A program made the position numbers and the translations under genes. The notes under the pieces were generated by a model. That model was not told where the DNA came from, ran no database searches, and saw nothing but the letters and a program-made list of their open reading frames with translations. Shown piece by piece: positions 19,761 to 30,869 of a DNA stretch of 54,961 bases. Positions within the stretch are counted from its first letter, which is position 1, and every line of letters starts with the position of its first letter. The DNA is taken from contig JAAAJB010000084.1 of the NCBI GenBank assembly GCA_016098155.1, positions 28,222-83,182 on the forward strand. Direction: 5' to 3'. The DNA is from Actinomortierella ambigua. Its lineage: Eukaryota > Mortierellomycota > Mortierellomycetes > Mortierellales > Mortierellaceae.

Positions 19761-22700
19761 ATGTCCAGCACTACCCCTGGTAAGTGTCTTTCTCTTGACC
19801 TGTTCCTGTCTTCGTTCTCGTAACAGTCACCTATTTTTCCGGCTTATCAGCAGGAACCGTTGCCGTTGCTGTTGCTCGTTTTGTTTTTTTTTTTGTTCTG
19901 AGACCTTCTATGACCTCATTTATCATACTTTGTACGGGGATCATCAGCCATGCAGCCACACGTGCAAGGAAAACTGTGCCTGTGTGTGTGTGTGTTTTGT
20001 GTGCGATTGACAGGAGGAAAGACCAGCATGGCATACTGCAACATGACCTGCATGGGAGAGCCACAAACGCATGGCGTCGTTGTTTGCGCGCTTGGGAGAA
20101 AGCTACATCAACTGCAGCAACCACTCTAGAACCATCTCACACACCATACAACAGGCACCACTTGTTTTTTTTCGGTGTTGTTGTTTTTGCTCGCTTGTTA
20201 CCCGTCTCGTTCTCTGGTGTTCAGTTCTAGGAGGGAAGGGAGGACAGGCGACCTGGAGAACGGGGGAGGGAGGAGAGAGAGAGAGATAACAAAACGAGAG
20301 AGAGGGTACGTCTTTGGACACTGTACGACACAGCAACAAGGGGGAGGGGAACCCATCCATATCTATCTTAAAGGGCACTTGTGTGGGACGAGACGAGAAC
20401 AGGGTCTCGAGGATGGGATGATAGGCGTCTTTTTTCTTGCTCCACCTCGTACTCCCCTGAATCCTGCTCTTTCTCTCTTCTTTCCAGGAGTAGACTTGAG
20501 AGGGAGGACACGCGAACACTGGAATGTACCCATGCAAATGCACTATGCAATCGTGCAGAACCATCCGAGTGGGGCGGGAATTTGGAAAGGACGGGAAGAA
20601 CGGAAACACAAAAGAAGGAAGAGAGGGATGCCGCGAAGAGGGAGGAGAAGGGGGTACAAAGACGAGGGTAGCCATGTTCGACTCCGGGGGGGGGCAATTG
20701 AACCCTTTTGCGTAACACAATCAGGTCATTGACCAAGTTGCTTCCTAAGAGGCTGGGAGGGAGAGGGAGGGGAAAATCGTTTGTCGGGGTCCCGGGTACT
20801 CGACTCTCTTTTTTTTCGGCGTACATGTGTGTTGTGTTATCTTCTGCGTGCAGTTTGTATGCATGCTGTGGGGCAGTAAACGCAGACTGTTGTGCTATCT
20901 TGGTTGAAGACGACCATGGGCGATGCATCAGCTTTTGTTGGCTTTTTTTCCCCCCTCTTCTTGATGGCGTTCGTTGGTGAAGAGAGGCTCACAGGACAGA
21001 ACACAAGGAAAGAATGAAAAGCAACAGTAACAATATTGTGTGAGCCAGCGTCTCCTTTCAAGAAAACACCTTTCTGCTCTCTGCTGTTCCCCCTGTCCTC
21101 TATCTGCTCTCAACTCTCCCTCTCCCCCCCCCTACTTGTCCTGCTTTGCTGCTCTCAAAGTACAACAGACACAGCAACAACACCAACCCCGCGAAATTAG
21201 CCATGCAGAGTGGATCGTCATTTCTGTTCACTTGAGCGCGAAATGATCACGAAAATCTCTAACACATGTCGCGCCCCCTTTCCCACAACATTTTTAGAAA
21301 CCCCTGTTGCCGACCCCGTCGCTACCGTCGTCGACACAAAGGAGGAGCCCAAGGTCGAGGCCGCCGCCACTACCGCCGAGGCCGCCGTTGAGGATACCGT
21401 CGTTGCTAGCCCCGCTGGTATGGATGTCAAAACATGAAAAAAAATGAAGTTGAGAGGAACAGAGATGTCACAGATTAAATTTTGTATGTACGCGATCCCC
21501 CTAACAATGCATGATTTTATTGTCCCTCTTTTATTCTTAGCTGCAGAGGACGCAGAGCTCCTGAAGAAGGAGCAAGAAGAGAAGGCCAAGGCCCAGGCTG
21601 AGGCCGAGGCTGCCGCCCTGAAGGCCGAAGAAGAGGAGCGCCAGAAGCGGGAGCAAGAAGAGAAGGAGAAGGCCGAGGCCGAGCGTCTTGCCAAGGAGGA
21701 GGAGGAGCGTAAGGCCAAGGAGGAGGCTGAGCGTCTCGCCAAGGAGGAGGAAGAGCGCAAGGCCAAGGAAGAAGCTGAGCGTCTCGCCAAGGAGGAGGAA
21801 GAGCGCAAGGCCAAGGAAGAGGCCGAGCGAATTGCTAAGGAAGAGGAGGAGCGTAAGGCCAAGGAGGAGGCTGAGCGCATTGCCAAGGAGGAGGAGGAGC
21901 GCAAGGCAAAGGAGGAGGCCGAGCGTATCGCTAAGGAGGAGGAAGAGCGCATTGCCAAGGAGGAAGCCGAGCGTCTTGCTAAGGAAGAGGAGGAGCGCAA
22001 GGCCAAGGAGGAGGCCGAGCGTCTTGCCAAGGAGGAGGCCGAACGCATTGCCAAGGAAGAGGAGGAGCGCAAGGCTAAGGAAGAGGCCGAGCGTGTTGCT
22101 AAGGAGGAAGCTGAGCGTCTTGCCAAGGAGGAGGCAGAACGTGTCGCCAAGGAGGAGGCCGAACGCGTTGCCAAGGAGGAGGCCGAACGCATTGCTAAGG
22201 AGGAGGAAGAGCGCAAGGCAAAGGAGGAGGCAGAGCGTATTGCCAAGGAGGAGGCAGAGCGCGTTGCCAAGGAGGAGGCCGAACGCGTTGCCAAGGAGGA
22301 GGAGGAGCGCGTTGCCAAGGAGGAGGCCGAGCGACTTGCTAAGGAGGAGGCCGAACGCATTGCTAAGGAAGAGGAGGAGCGCAAGGCCAAGGAAGAGGCC
22401 GAGCGTGTTGCTAAGGAGGAAGCTGAGCGTCTTGCCAAGGAGGAGGCAGAACGTGTCGCCAAGGAGGAGGCCGAACGCGTTGCCAAGGAGGAGGCCGAAC
22501 GCATTGCTAAGGAGGAGGAAGAGCGCAAGGCAAAGGAGGAGGCAGAGCGTATTGCCAAGGAGGAGGCAGAGCGCGTTGCCAAGGAGGAGGCCGAACGCGT
22601 TGCCAAGGAGGAGGAGGAGCGCGTTGCCAAGGAGGAGGCCGAGCGACTTGCNNNNNNNNNNAAGGAAGAGGCCGAGCGTGTTGCTAAGGAGGAAGCTGAG

Positions 22701-23522
22701 CGTCTTGCCAAGGAGGAGGCAGAACGCATTGCCAAGGAAGAGGCAGACCGCGTCGCCAAGGAGGAGGCAGAACGCGTCGCCAAGGAGGAGGCCGATAAGA
22801 AGGCTAAGGAGGAAGCAGAACGCGCTGCCAAGGAGGAAGCCGATCGCATTTCCAAGGAGGAGGCCGATAAGAAGGCTAAGGAAGAGGCCGAGCGCGCCGC
22901 CAAGGAAGAGGCTGAGAAGAAGGCTAAGGAAGAGGCCGATCGCATTGCCCAGGAGGAGGCTGAGCGCGCCGCAAAGGCAGAGGCCGAGCGCATTATTAAG
23001 GAGGCCGAGCTCGCCGCCAAGGAAGAGGCCGAGCAAAAGGCTAAGGCTGAGGCCGAGCGCATTGCGAAGGAAGAGGCAGAACGCGTTGCCAAGGAGGAGG
23101 CTGAGCAGAAGGCAAAGGAGGAGGCTGAGCTGAAGGCCAAGGAGGAGGCTGCTGCCGCCGCTGCCGCCGCCGCCGCTGCTGCTGCTGCTACCCCTGCTCC
23201 AGCTGTGGAGGACGACAAGAAGACAGAAGACACTGCCTCGGCTGCTGTTGTCGAGGAAACACAGTCAAAGGATGCTGCCCCTGTGGCTGTGGCGAAGGAG
23301 ACTAACGGTCTTGAGGTTACTGTCATTCCCGAGCTGAAGCCTTCGGAAGATACCAAGCCTGCAATTGAGGCTCCCACAGAGCCATCGACTGCCGTTGAAG
23401 TTACTGCCGATGCCGCCACAACAGCAGCTCCTGCCTCGACGCAATCACCTGCCTCCCTCAAGGCTAGCAAGTCCAAGAAGGACAAGAAGCCCAAGAAGGA
23501 GACCAAGTGTCTCGTCATGTAG
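19761..23522 (+). CDS. Long Glu/Lys coiled-coil or single-helix rod protein with polybasic CaaX anchor
   Basis: Three exons (19761-19779, 21298-21417, 21541-23522) join in frame to about 706 residues, counting a 10-N gap as placeholder. The first exon codes for only MSSTTP and is followed by a 1518-bp intron. Residues up to about 60 are acidic and Ala/Val-rich. About residues 85-580 are near-perfect KEEAERLA / KEEEERKA repeats of roughly 7-8 residues with dense i,i+4 Glu-Lys/Arg pairs, which predicts a long coiled coil or stable single alpha-helix. A 14-Ala run and an acidic disordered tail follow. The protein ends SKKDKKPKKETKCLVM, a polybasic stretch plus a CaaX box (CLVM, Met favouring farnesyl transfer), so it should be anchored to the inner face of a membrane. 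I know no named homologue; a scaffold or eisosome-like role is only a guess. True length is uncertain because of the gap. Confidence 0.85.
19780..21297 (+). other. Unusually long first intron (1518 bp) of the rod protein gene
   Basis: The intron begins GTAAGT and ends TTTTTAG, and joins the codon split G|AA. It is about ten times the usual intron length here. It contains short GA and GT repeats, T runs and several open stretches on the minus strand (about 20100-20930) of low-complexity composition with no family resemblance. It could hold an internal promoter or enhancer, or an unrecognised noncoding RNA. Confidence 0.6.
22077..22651 (+). repeat. 312-bp tandem repeat in the rod protein gene, interrupted by a gap
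   Basis: The block starting at 22077 recurs at 22389, an exact spacing of 312 bp (104 codons). The 263 bases of the second copy up to the gap look identical to the first. The sequence after the gap (from 22662) starts again at the beginning of the unit, so the second copy lacks only its last 49 bases. Confidence 0.85.
22652..22661. other. Assembly gap (10 N) in the tandem repeat
   Basis: Ten N stand between copy two and what looks like the beginning of another copy. If just one repeat boundary is missing, 49 bases should be here; if reads collapsed, any number of extra 312-bp units may be absent. Confidence 0.9.
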
Positions 23523-25270
23523 ATATTACCTCCTCGCATTTCACTTTTTCGTTTTTTTTTTGTTATGACTCTCTATCTTCCCCCATACCATCCACACAGG
23601 ATGCAGACCATCCTTTAGTTCCTGGAGTAATTCCCTCTGTCTTGTTAAAATATTCTCTAATGACTCTTGAAAATAAATGTATAATCAACAGGAATTATCA
23701 AGACCTGGGCGAAGAGAGCTCGGAGCATGCGTAAGTAGATGCACCAAGCACGGCGGAGCATTCTGCTGGTTTCGCAACAGACCACTATTGGGGTTTGGCC
23801 AAAGATGCTGAGGATGTCCAGACGAGCACTCAGAATGCTGGGTTGTCCATTCGCACAAAGGTGGTGTAGCTGGTGCTCTGAAGCAAGGACCACAATCTAT
23901 CCTCGTGTTAGCAGGGGTCTCCAAAGATTATCAGATAATACTTGCTCCCACGGTTGATCCACGCACCCAAGGCCACCACAACAGACAGACTTTGGAGTTG
24001 CGACCTCCTAACTAGAGCTTAATGTGCACTCAGGATACTTGGCCCCCATCCAGCTTAAAAACCTGTAGAGATCCAGACAACTTTAGAAGTGCTACATGCT
24101 TGATGCTGGAGGAGGTCCATCTCTCTCCGCTCACCACAACCCTATTGCTATCCCAACTTTGACTTGCCAGCACTGGCAGCTTCCTCCTCGTCATGCACAA
24201 GAAACTGATCGTTTTACGCGGAGAGAGATGTGGTAAGGGAGACCCAAGAGTTCTTATATGATGGAGTGATTACGACGGTTAGGAAGACCACTGGTTGCAT
24301 GATTTCTCCCTGCAGGGGGTGCGAATAGTGTGCAAAAGGTGCACGAGCCTGCAAATGTCCCGCTATTCGGAGAGCCGAGTGTAATGATAAGGAGCCACCC
24401 TGTTCATTTGGATCTCCAACCATCAAGGCGATGTAATATTTTTTCTCGCCACATGAAAGTCTCGGAGAGTGCCATGAATGGGACTCAATGGTCGTTTCGA
24501 CGAGTTTCATATCTTCTCTCTCTTCACGTGCGCCAGGTTGGCAGGAACTACCTGTATAAGTTTGTTGTAAGCATGAAATGTTTAGACCTGAATCATATGT
24601 CATGCTCGTTAAACTCTGAGTGGCGTTCCACCACACAGTTTGTTCTTGTAATTGTCCCTCCGTGGCCAATGCTCTTGAAGCTCCCCCACATGGGTGTCAG
24701 AGTGAGCGGAAAATGATAATAATAACCTTGCGACAAGCAAGGAATTACGAAATCTCGTGTAGCTAAAAAAGCAGCAGAAGAGAAAAAAGGTAGGGCGAAA
24801 ATACCTGTGCGTACAATGTGTGGGAGAAAGAGCTACGGAAGGTCAGGGGTGGGATGTTGGTGAGCATGTGTCGCGTTTGTTTGCCGAAGGTTCAGTTGTG
24901 AGGAAATGGCCATCGACCGGCGCTCCTTTAATTGCTCGCTCGTCTTCTTTTTCTCGTTGCTCTCTTCACTTTCTCCACCTTGTTCTTTCATTCTCCAACC
25001 CTCTCCTCTTCTCTCCGCTCCTCTCGTTTCTATCTCCGTCGAGCCAAAGGTAAGTCTCCCTCCACAGTCTATTTCTCCAAGGCATGGGTGGTCTGAGACC
25101 AAAGTGATGGATGCAACACAGGCGAGAAGAATCATCCATGAAGACCTGACATCTAAATCATTCGCTCATTACACAACACTTGTCGCTGCAGTAGAAGACA
25201 ACATTGGTTCGGTCATTCACTTGCTGAAAGAAGAAACGTTTTAATAACCACTACGGCAACAGCCACAAGT
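23523..25270. other. Intergenic region, no gene recognised
   Basis: About 1.75 kb between the rod gene and DGAT1. A frame of 151 codons on the minus strand (24214-24669) has no recognisable domain and no splice partners. The stretch 24900-25050 is pyrimidine-rich and ends in AAAGGTAAGTC at about 25045-25055, a good donor, so the DGAT1 5' untranslated region may itself be spliced. The rest shows nothing I can name. Confidence 0.5.
23672..23677 (+). terminator. Putative polyadenylation signal of the rod protein gene
   Basis: AATAAA lies 150 nt after the stop codon at 23520-23522, in A/T-rich surroundings. Confidence 0.4.
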
Positions 25271-27821
25271 ATGGAGCCGACCACCACCACCACCACCACC
25301 ACCACAACGACAACGACGGAAACAGCGTCGGCGATTCAAGATGCACCCGACCGTGCGCTCCGTGATATCCCACCCATAGCAGCAGACCTCAAGTCGTCTA
25401 AGCGCTCAGGCGCTGCATACCGCCACACGTTTCCCGTTCATACCACCACAGCCCCAAGCCCTCTGTCCAAGGAGGCCCCACCCGAGAGCTATCGTGGCTT
25501 TGTCAACCTGGGCAGTAAGTGTCATGGTCGTCCTGTAAACCAACACAGGGCCGAATCACAGTGTCATTTTGCCAATTTATCAGCGCTGCACAGATTTACG
25601 TGACATGCATTATCAGACAAAGAGAGAGAGAGAGAGAGAGGAGGAGGGAGAGAGAGAGCGCGCGAGAGAGAAACCTTACTCGGATCGAACAATGGGCGAG
25701 TGAGGGGACGTGGATGTGTGATGATTTCGTGGGAAGAAGGAAGAGCATGCGAGGTGGTATGCCAGGCCCAGGAAAAAAAAAGATCGATAAGGACGCAACG
25801 AAGAGATAGGCACGTCAACATGCTTGGATAACGCCAGCTCTGCGAGGGAAAGTAGCAGCAGCATGTCTGCCAAGACCTGTGCATACATTGCGTATGACCT
25901 TCTTGAACAAGCAGGTCTTATCGGCAACCATTCCCTCACCTCACAAAACAAGAGGATCTACCATCCAATGGGAAAGAGGAGAGATACCATAAGGACTAAC
26001 GACGGCTGGGCAGTGTGCAACAACCTCCCGAGAGGCGCGCAATAAGAAAAAGTGGTCCGACCGAGAAAAAAATAGCGTGAGAGCGTGAGAGAGTGGCACG
26101 ATCGTTCGGTTCGGTGCACAGTCCACGCTGCTTGCTGGAGCCAAGTGGGTGTGAGGGCGAGCGAGCGATTAAAGAGAAACTGACCTGCTGTGCGCCAGCT
26201 TGACATCACGCCCACCCCTCCTCTCTCTTGCATGCCTATCATGTGCTTCCTGCACTGTCCTCCCTGCACTGTGCTTTCCCCACCCCCTCTTTCCCTGGAG
26301 GTGGCACGAATTCATATTACAAACATTAATCCCTACGATTGCTCTCAATAGTGCTCCTGCTCTTTGGCAACAACATCCGGCTGATGATTGAAAATTATGT
26401 CAAGTACGGCTTCCTTGTCTCATTCCCGGGATCCAAAATCTCACGCCAGGACTGGATCTTATCAGCGTTCACGTATGGTCTGCTGCCCTTCAACTTTGCC
26501 TTTGCCTTCCTGCTCGAGAAGTGGGCCAAGAAGAAGGCCGTTGGGCTCCAAAAGCGTCGCTCCGAGTTGTCATCGTCGCCATCAGAGAGCGCTGCTGCTG
26601 CTGCCGTGATCCCCGAAGATAAGGGTTCGAAATCAACTGCTGCATCCGACATCAAGGCCAAAGCAGCGTCTCTGGAGCGACTTGTTGGCTGGCTTCATGT
26701 TCTGAACATTCTTTGGATCATCACGTTCCCTTCGTTGATGGCGTACTACATCATCTTCCACCCTTTCATGGCCATGGCCTGTTTGATGAACGGCCTCATC
26801 CTCTCGCTCAAGATGACATCGTGGGTACTCGTGAACCGCGATTTGCGGACAGCATTCATCTTTGATTTGGAGCAAGACCAATTCCAGCACCTTAAGAAGG
26901 TGCACGACATCAAGACTGGCCGCTCAGAGATGGTGCCCGAAGTTTTCATGTATGATGTTCAGTACCCGGACAATGTCCGCCTCACCAACATCGTCTACTT
27001 TTGGCTTGCACCGACCTTGTGCTACCAACCTTCGTATCCACGCACCACTGTCTTCCGCAAGTCATTTTTCGTCAAGCGTGCTCTTGAGATGATCACAGCC
27101 CTCGGCATGATGTACTTCTTGATTGAGCAGTATGCTACGCCAACCCTCCAAAACTCGGTCAAAGCCTTTGACCAGATGGAGTTTGCTGTCATGCTCGAGC
27201 GCACTTTGAAGCTCAGCACCACCAGTGTTATCATTTGGCTGTTGATGTTCTATACCTTTTTCCACTCTGCCTTCAATGGACTCGCGGAGGTGAGTTTATG
27301 GCCAAAGAACAATGATGAATCTATGCCGACTCGTGCCCGTCCAACACTGCATACTAACGATTCGATGACCCTCTACTATGTAGATGCTCTATTTCGGTGA
27401 CCGGTGCTTCTACTTGGCATGGTGGAACTCTGGATCGGTTGCGACGTACTGGCGACTTTGGAACCGTCCCGTTTACACGTTCTTCAAGCGCCATGTGTAT
27501 CTGCCTCTGGTGACCCAAGGCACATCACCGACGCTAGCCATGCTCATCATCTTTACGGTGTCGGCGATTCTCCACGAAGTGCTTATTGGCCTGCCCACGC
27601 ACATGCTACTCGGTTATGCCTTCCTAGGCATGTTTGCCCAGCTACCCATGATTGCGATCACGCGGCCTCTCGAGAAGTGGCGCGGCACAGGAACTGGCCT
27701 CGGAAACATGATCTTCTGGGTGTCATTTACCATGCTTGGCCAGCCTGCAGCGACCTTGCTCTACTACTACCACTGGACCAAGCGCAACATCAATGATAGT
27801 GTAGTTCCCCAGCTCCTTTAA
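25271..27821 (+). CDS. Acyl-CoA:diacylglycerol (or sterol) O-acyltransferase, DGAT1/ARE family (MBOAT)
   Basis: Polytopic ER enzyme that makes triacylglycerol (or steryl ester) from acyl-CoA. Exons 25271-25514, 26352-27289 and 27384-27821 join in frame to 539 residues, a normal DGAT1 length. A 13-Thr run (residues 4-16) opens a disordered N-terminus, then YRGFVNLG and NNIRLMIENYVKYG, the entry into the membrane core. Later blocks include VFMYDVQYPDNVRLTNIVYFWLAPTLCYQ-type sequence (residues split here for length), FFHSAFNGLAE, and WRLWNRPVYTFFKRHVYLPL. The active-site His is expected at 458 in LHEVLIGLPTH. The usual FYxDWWN motif reads FYLAWWN at 403-409, lacking Asp. I favour DGAT1 over ARE-type sterol acyltransferase because of the N-terminal GFVNL...ENYVKYG and NRPVY blocks. 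An 837-bp first intron (25515-26351) contains a GA repeat at about 25620-25660 and nothing else recognisable. Confidence 0.88.
25280..25318 (+). repeat. ACC/ACA/ACG codon repeat encoding 13 threonines
   Basis: Thirteen consecutive Thr codons, most of them ACC, follow MEP at the N-terminus of the acyltransferase. Such trinucleotide runs vary in length between strains by slippage. Confidence 0.9.
25620..25676 (+). repeat. GA-rich microsatellite in DGAT1 intron 1
   Basis: An imperfect AG/GA repeat with GGAGG and GCGCGCG interruptions lies in the first intron of the acyltransferase gene. Confidence 0.7.
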
Positions 27822-28325
27822 TGGTTCCCTCTTTCCCCCCTCCCCCTCTCTCACACACGTAAACACACACTCTCGTCTCGTTCCCATTCTTCATCTCACA
27901 TTTATTCATACTTCCTGCCTTCTCTTTGCTTTCGCTTGCGTTCATATCTGCATTCGCACTTTCATGCTTTGAATACATTCTACGCTGTTCCATGATGAGA
28001 TGCGATGATATGTGATGATCCATGATGACCCGCCATAGGGTAGGGCTGATGAACGCGTCTTCCGATGAAGGGCTTTCTCTCTGTCTCTCTCTCTCTCTGT
28101 ACAGTCCTGTTGCTTTTGAGGCTGCCGTGGACTGACCACCAGAGATGGGCCACTGACTTGTTTTGTGTCGCTCACACCATTTTTGGATTGTACATTTGAC
28201 TTTCGCGAACCAGGGACTGCCACACAAACTCCTTTCTCCCTCTCTTTCTCTTGCCCTTTTGTCTGTCTTTCCATTTCTTTCACCCCAAACCCCTCCCATT
28301 TGGCCCCTCCATTAATATCATCCCA
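27822..28325. other. Intergenic region between DGAT1 and SAR1
   Basis: About 500 bp with the 3' flank of the acyltransferase and the promoter of SAR1. CT repeats occur at about 28074-28100, an ACGCGT hexamer at 28053-28058, and the last 100 bp are pyrimidine-rich. No coding exon is seen. Confidence 0.5.
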
Positions 28326-30692
28326 ATGTTCATTATCGACTGGTTCCGCGACATCCTCTCGCAGCTTGGTGAGTCCTGTCTGCTGCTCTTATGTGTTTAG
28401 CATCCAGCCCCTCATATTCTCTTCATCTTTCCCGCTCTTGGCGATATGCTCTCCACGTCTCGCGTAATCTGCATCTCGAAGGCTCCATCCTCCCCTTATT
28501 ACCTGATCCACCATCTCCCATCCTATTTTTCTAGAGAGGAGGGAGAAGGGCGACATCGAAACCAGCATGGGCCTCTCTTCGTAGGCCCTTTTGTTCTGTT
28601 CAGACAGGCGCAGCAACGTGAAGGGGCGAAAGTACAGACTCTGTTGAGAGCATGGCAGACTTGACGACATGATGACCCGTGCCCATGGGAATCAGGACGC
28701 CTTCTGCAGAGTCGCAACGTGTCAGAGCGATGAAGCACCTCAGGGTTCATCCCTTTCCCACTCCTCCCTTTAGTGCTTATTCGGCCGATTGTGGGACATT
28801 GGAATGTATCTGCTCGGCAATGTCTGGTATAGAAGGCACTCATCACTATGCTTGCATGGGGCCAGGGCCCAATGTGACGAGGCCCTCGGATCTGATGCTC
28901 TACTACCTCCCCGACTTTGTGCTGACTTCCCGAGCTGGCTGTATCCCCCATGCTCTCGCCTTCTCTCCTCTTCTCTCCTCTCCCTCGCCCCTCTTCGCCC
29001 TTCCCTTTCCCGACTCTTCCATTCCCCACCCCTGTTCCTCCCAGCCTATTTTTTCCCTGTCCCTATGGCTCGTTGTGCTGATGACATGGCTTATCTGGTG
29101 TCTTTCATATCTTGAAATTGTCCCACCCTCTGAAATGCAATTCTCAAGCCTGGTGTATTTTGGGGCAGGGCGAACACGCTTAACCAGTCGAAACAATAAT
29201 TGTGTGTGTGTGTGTGTTGCGTGAGTACGTGTGTGCTCACAGCTGCGATCGTTTGCGGGATTAGCGGTCGGATGTTCCGTGCTGGCTCAGATGATAACGC
29301 GGACAAACGCTTGACTTACCGCTCGCTCGAACGAAAATCATGTGCAAAGCGTCCTTTCCCATTGTCCGACAGCCTGCTGAGCTTGACCACACACGACTGA
29401 GCCACTCCTCAAACTCTCTCTCTCTCTCTCTCTAACGCTGGAGCTAGTGCCCTTTGCCACACCCTTAAACCGTTTGCCAACCATGCTAACCATGCTGATG
29501 TTGCTACTATACCCTCATCTATGCCATAATAGGTCTGTTTGGCAAGAACGCCAAGATTCTCTTCCTTGGCCTTGACAATGCTGGCAAGACCACCCTGCTT
29601 CACATGTTGAAGAATGATCGTCTGGCCACCCTGCAGCCCACTCTTCACCCAAGTATGTGATATTCTCCGCCTATGTTGGACCGATCGTGGTTATCTGTAT
29701 CCCAGCAGGCCATCATTCATGACGTACTCAACCCTTTCTTGTACTCCTTCTCCTTCTCGCTCCCTCTCTCTCTCCTATCTTTCTCTCTCTCTCTCTTTTC
29801 CTTGTATTCTCCATGGAATAATAGCCTCTGAAGAGCTGTCGATCGCCAACGTCAAGTTCACAACCTTCGATTTGGGCGGACACCAGCAAGGTAATAATGT
29901 CACAGGATCAGTCGGCCCATTTGATCCACCTATCTAACATTCTGGAAAACTCTGTTTTCCTGAGCTACACATGACAAAAGTGTTCCACTTGCTCTTCGTT
30001 GTCCGATGCGTGTCTGACATTGTGCCCTCATACTCATGTGGAAAAAACAGGAGCGCGACTGTCGAATCTTGGAAAGTGATATTCTGTACTGATGCCCTTT
30101 CACTGCTCTCTTTCTCACTCTATGTTGAATGCGACTTTTGACAGCCCGCCGTATCTGGAAGGACTACTTTGCCGAGGTTAACGGCATTGTTTTCCTGGTT
30201 GACACCACCGACCGCGAGCGTTTCCACGAGTCGAAGGCCGAACTGGATGTAAGTGCTATCTTGGGAACAAAAAAAAAAAAAGCACAGGGCTTTATTATTA
30301 TTGAAAGGAAACCTTGCTAATGTTTCCTCTTTTGGGGATGCTCAACTTCAAAATAGGCTCTTCTTGCCATCCAGCAGCTGGAGCGTGTTCCTTTCTTGAT
30401 TCTCGGCAACAAGATTGACGCCCCTGGCGCCGTCTCTGAGGAGGAGCTTCGCCACCACCTTGGTCTCATCCAGACCACCGGCAAGGGCAAGGTCCCTCTC
30501 AAGGATATCCGCCCCATCGAGGTGTACATGTGCTCCGTCGTCATGAAGCAGGGCTACGGTGATGGTATGTCAAGCGTCCAACCAACAACAGCAATGTGTC
30601 ATGACATTTTTAGATTTACCCTGAGGCGCTAACCCTTTGTTGCTTCCTATTACGTTTCTCTAGGCTTCCTCTGGCTGTCGAACTACCTTTAA
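28326..30692 (+). CDS. SAR1: Small GTPase SAR1 (COPII coat initiation)
   Basis: Sar1 recruits Sec23/24 to ER exit sites after Sec12-driven GTP loading. Six exons (28326-28368, 29533-29652, 29825-29890, 30145-30248, 30357-30564, 30664-30692) join in frame to 189 residues, the usual Sar1 length. The N-terminal amphipathic helix begins [19 protein letters not shown] (no Arf-type Gly2). The P-loop is GLDNAGKT, switch I has PTLHPTSEE, switch II reads DLGGHQQARR, the guanine motifs are NKID and the final SVV region, and the C-terminus is GFLWLSNYL. The first intron (28369-29532) is 1164 bp, far longer than the rest, and carries GT and CT repeats (about 29200-29216 and 29418-29434). The gene is followed after only 177 bp by the PTAR1-like gene. 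Confidence 0.97.
28369..29532 (+). other. Long first intron of SAR1
   Basis: The intron starts GTGAGT, ends ATAATAG and splits a Gly codon (G|GT). It is 1164 bp and holds CT-rich stretches (about 28960-29060) and a GT microsatellite. No embedded gene is recognisable on either strand. Its length and position after a 43-nt coding exon fit an intron with transcription-enhancing elements. Confidence 0.6.
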
Positions 30693-30869
30693 TTCTATTA
30701 TAGTGTGTCTTTCTCCTTTTCTTTTGTGTCTTTTTACTCTTCTTTCTCTCCTCTATGGCATATCACATAAAATCCAGTTTTTGAGTCGAGACTGTTGGAG
30801 CGTGAACTTTGAGAACTTTATTGGCTGAATGCAGTTGATGGCAATCATCTTTTTTCTATTTCACACAAA

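Noticed and set aside
20103..20928. Minus-strand frames of about 186-205 codons in the long intron of the rod gene
   Set aside because: Ser/Pro/Arg low-complexity translation from GA/GT-rich sequence, with no domain and no plausible exon structure.
21218..23539. A 773-codon open frame on the minus strand, and 481-499-codon frames in other phases, across the Glu/Lys repeat
   Set aside because: The Glu/Lys/Ala codon repeat keeps several frames open at once. Only the plus-strand frame has proper exon joins, a family-like start and a functional C-terminus.
24214..24669. Minus-strand frame of 151 codons between the rod gene and DGAT1
   Set aside because: No recognisable domain, no splice-consistent neighbours and ordinary intergenic composition; not enough to call a gene.
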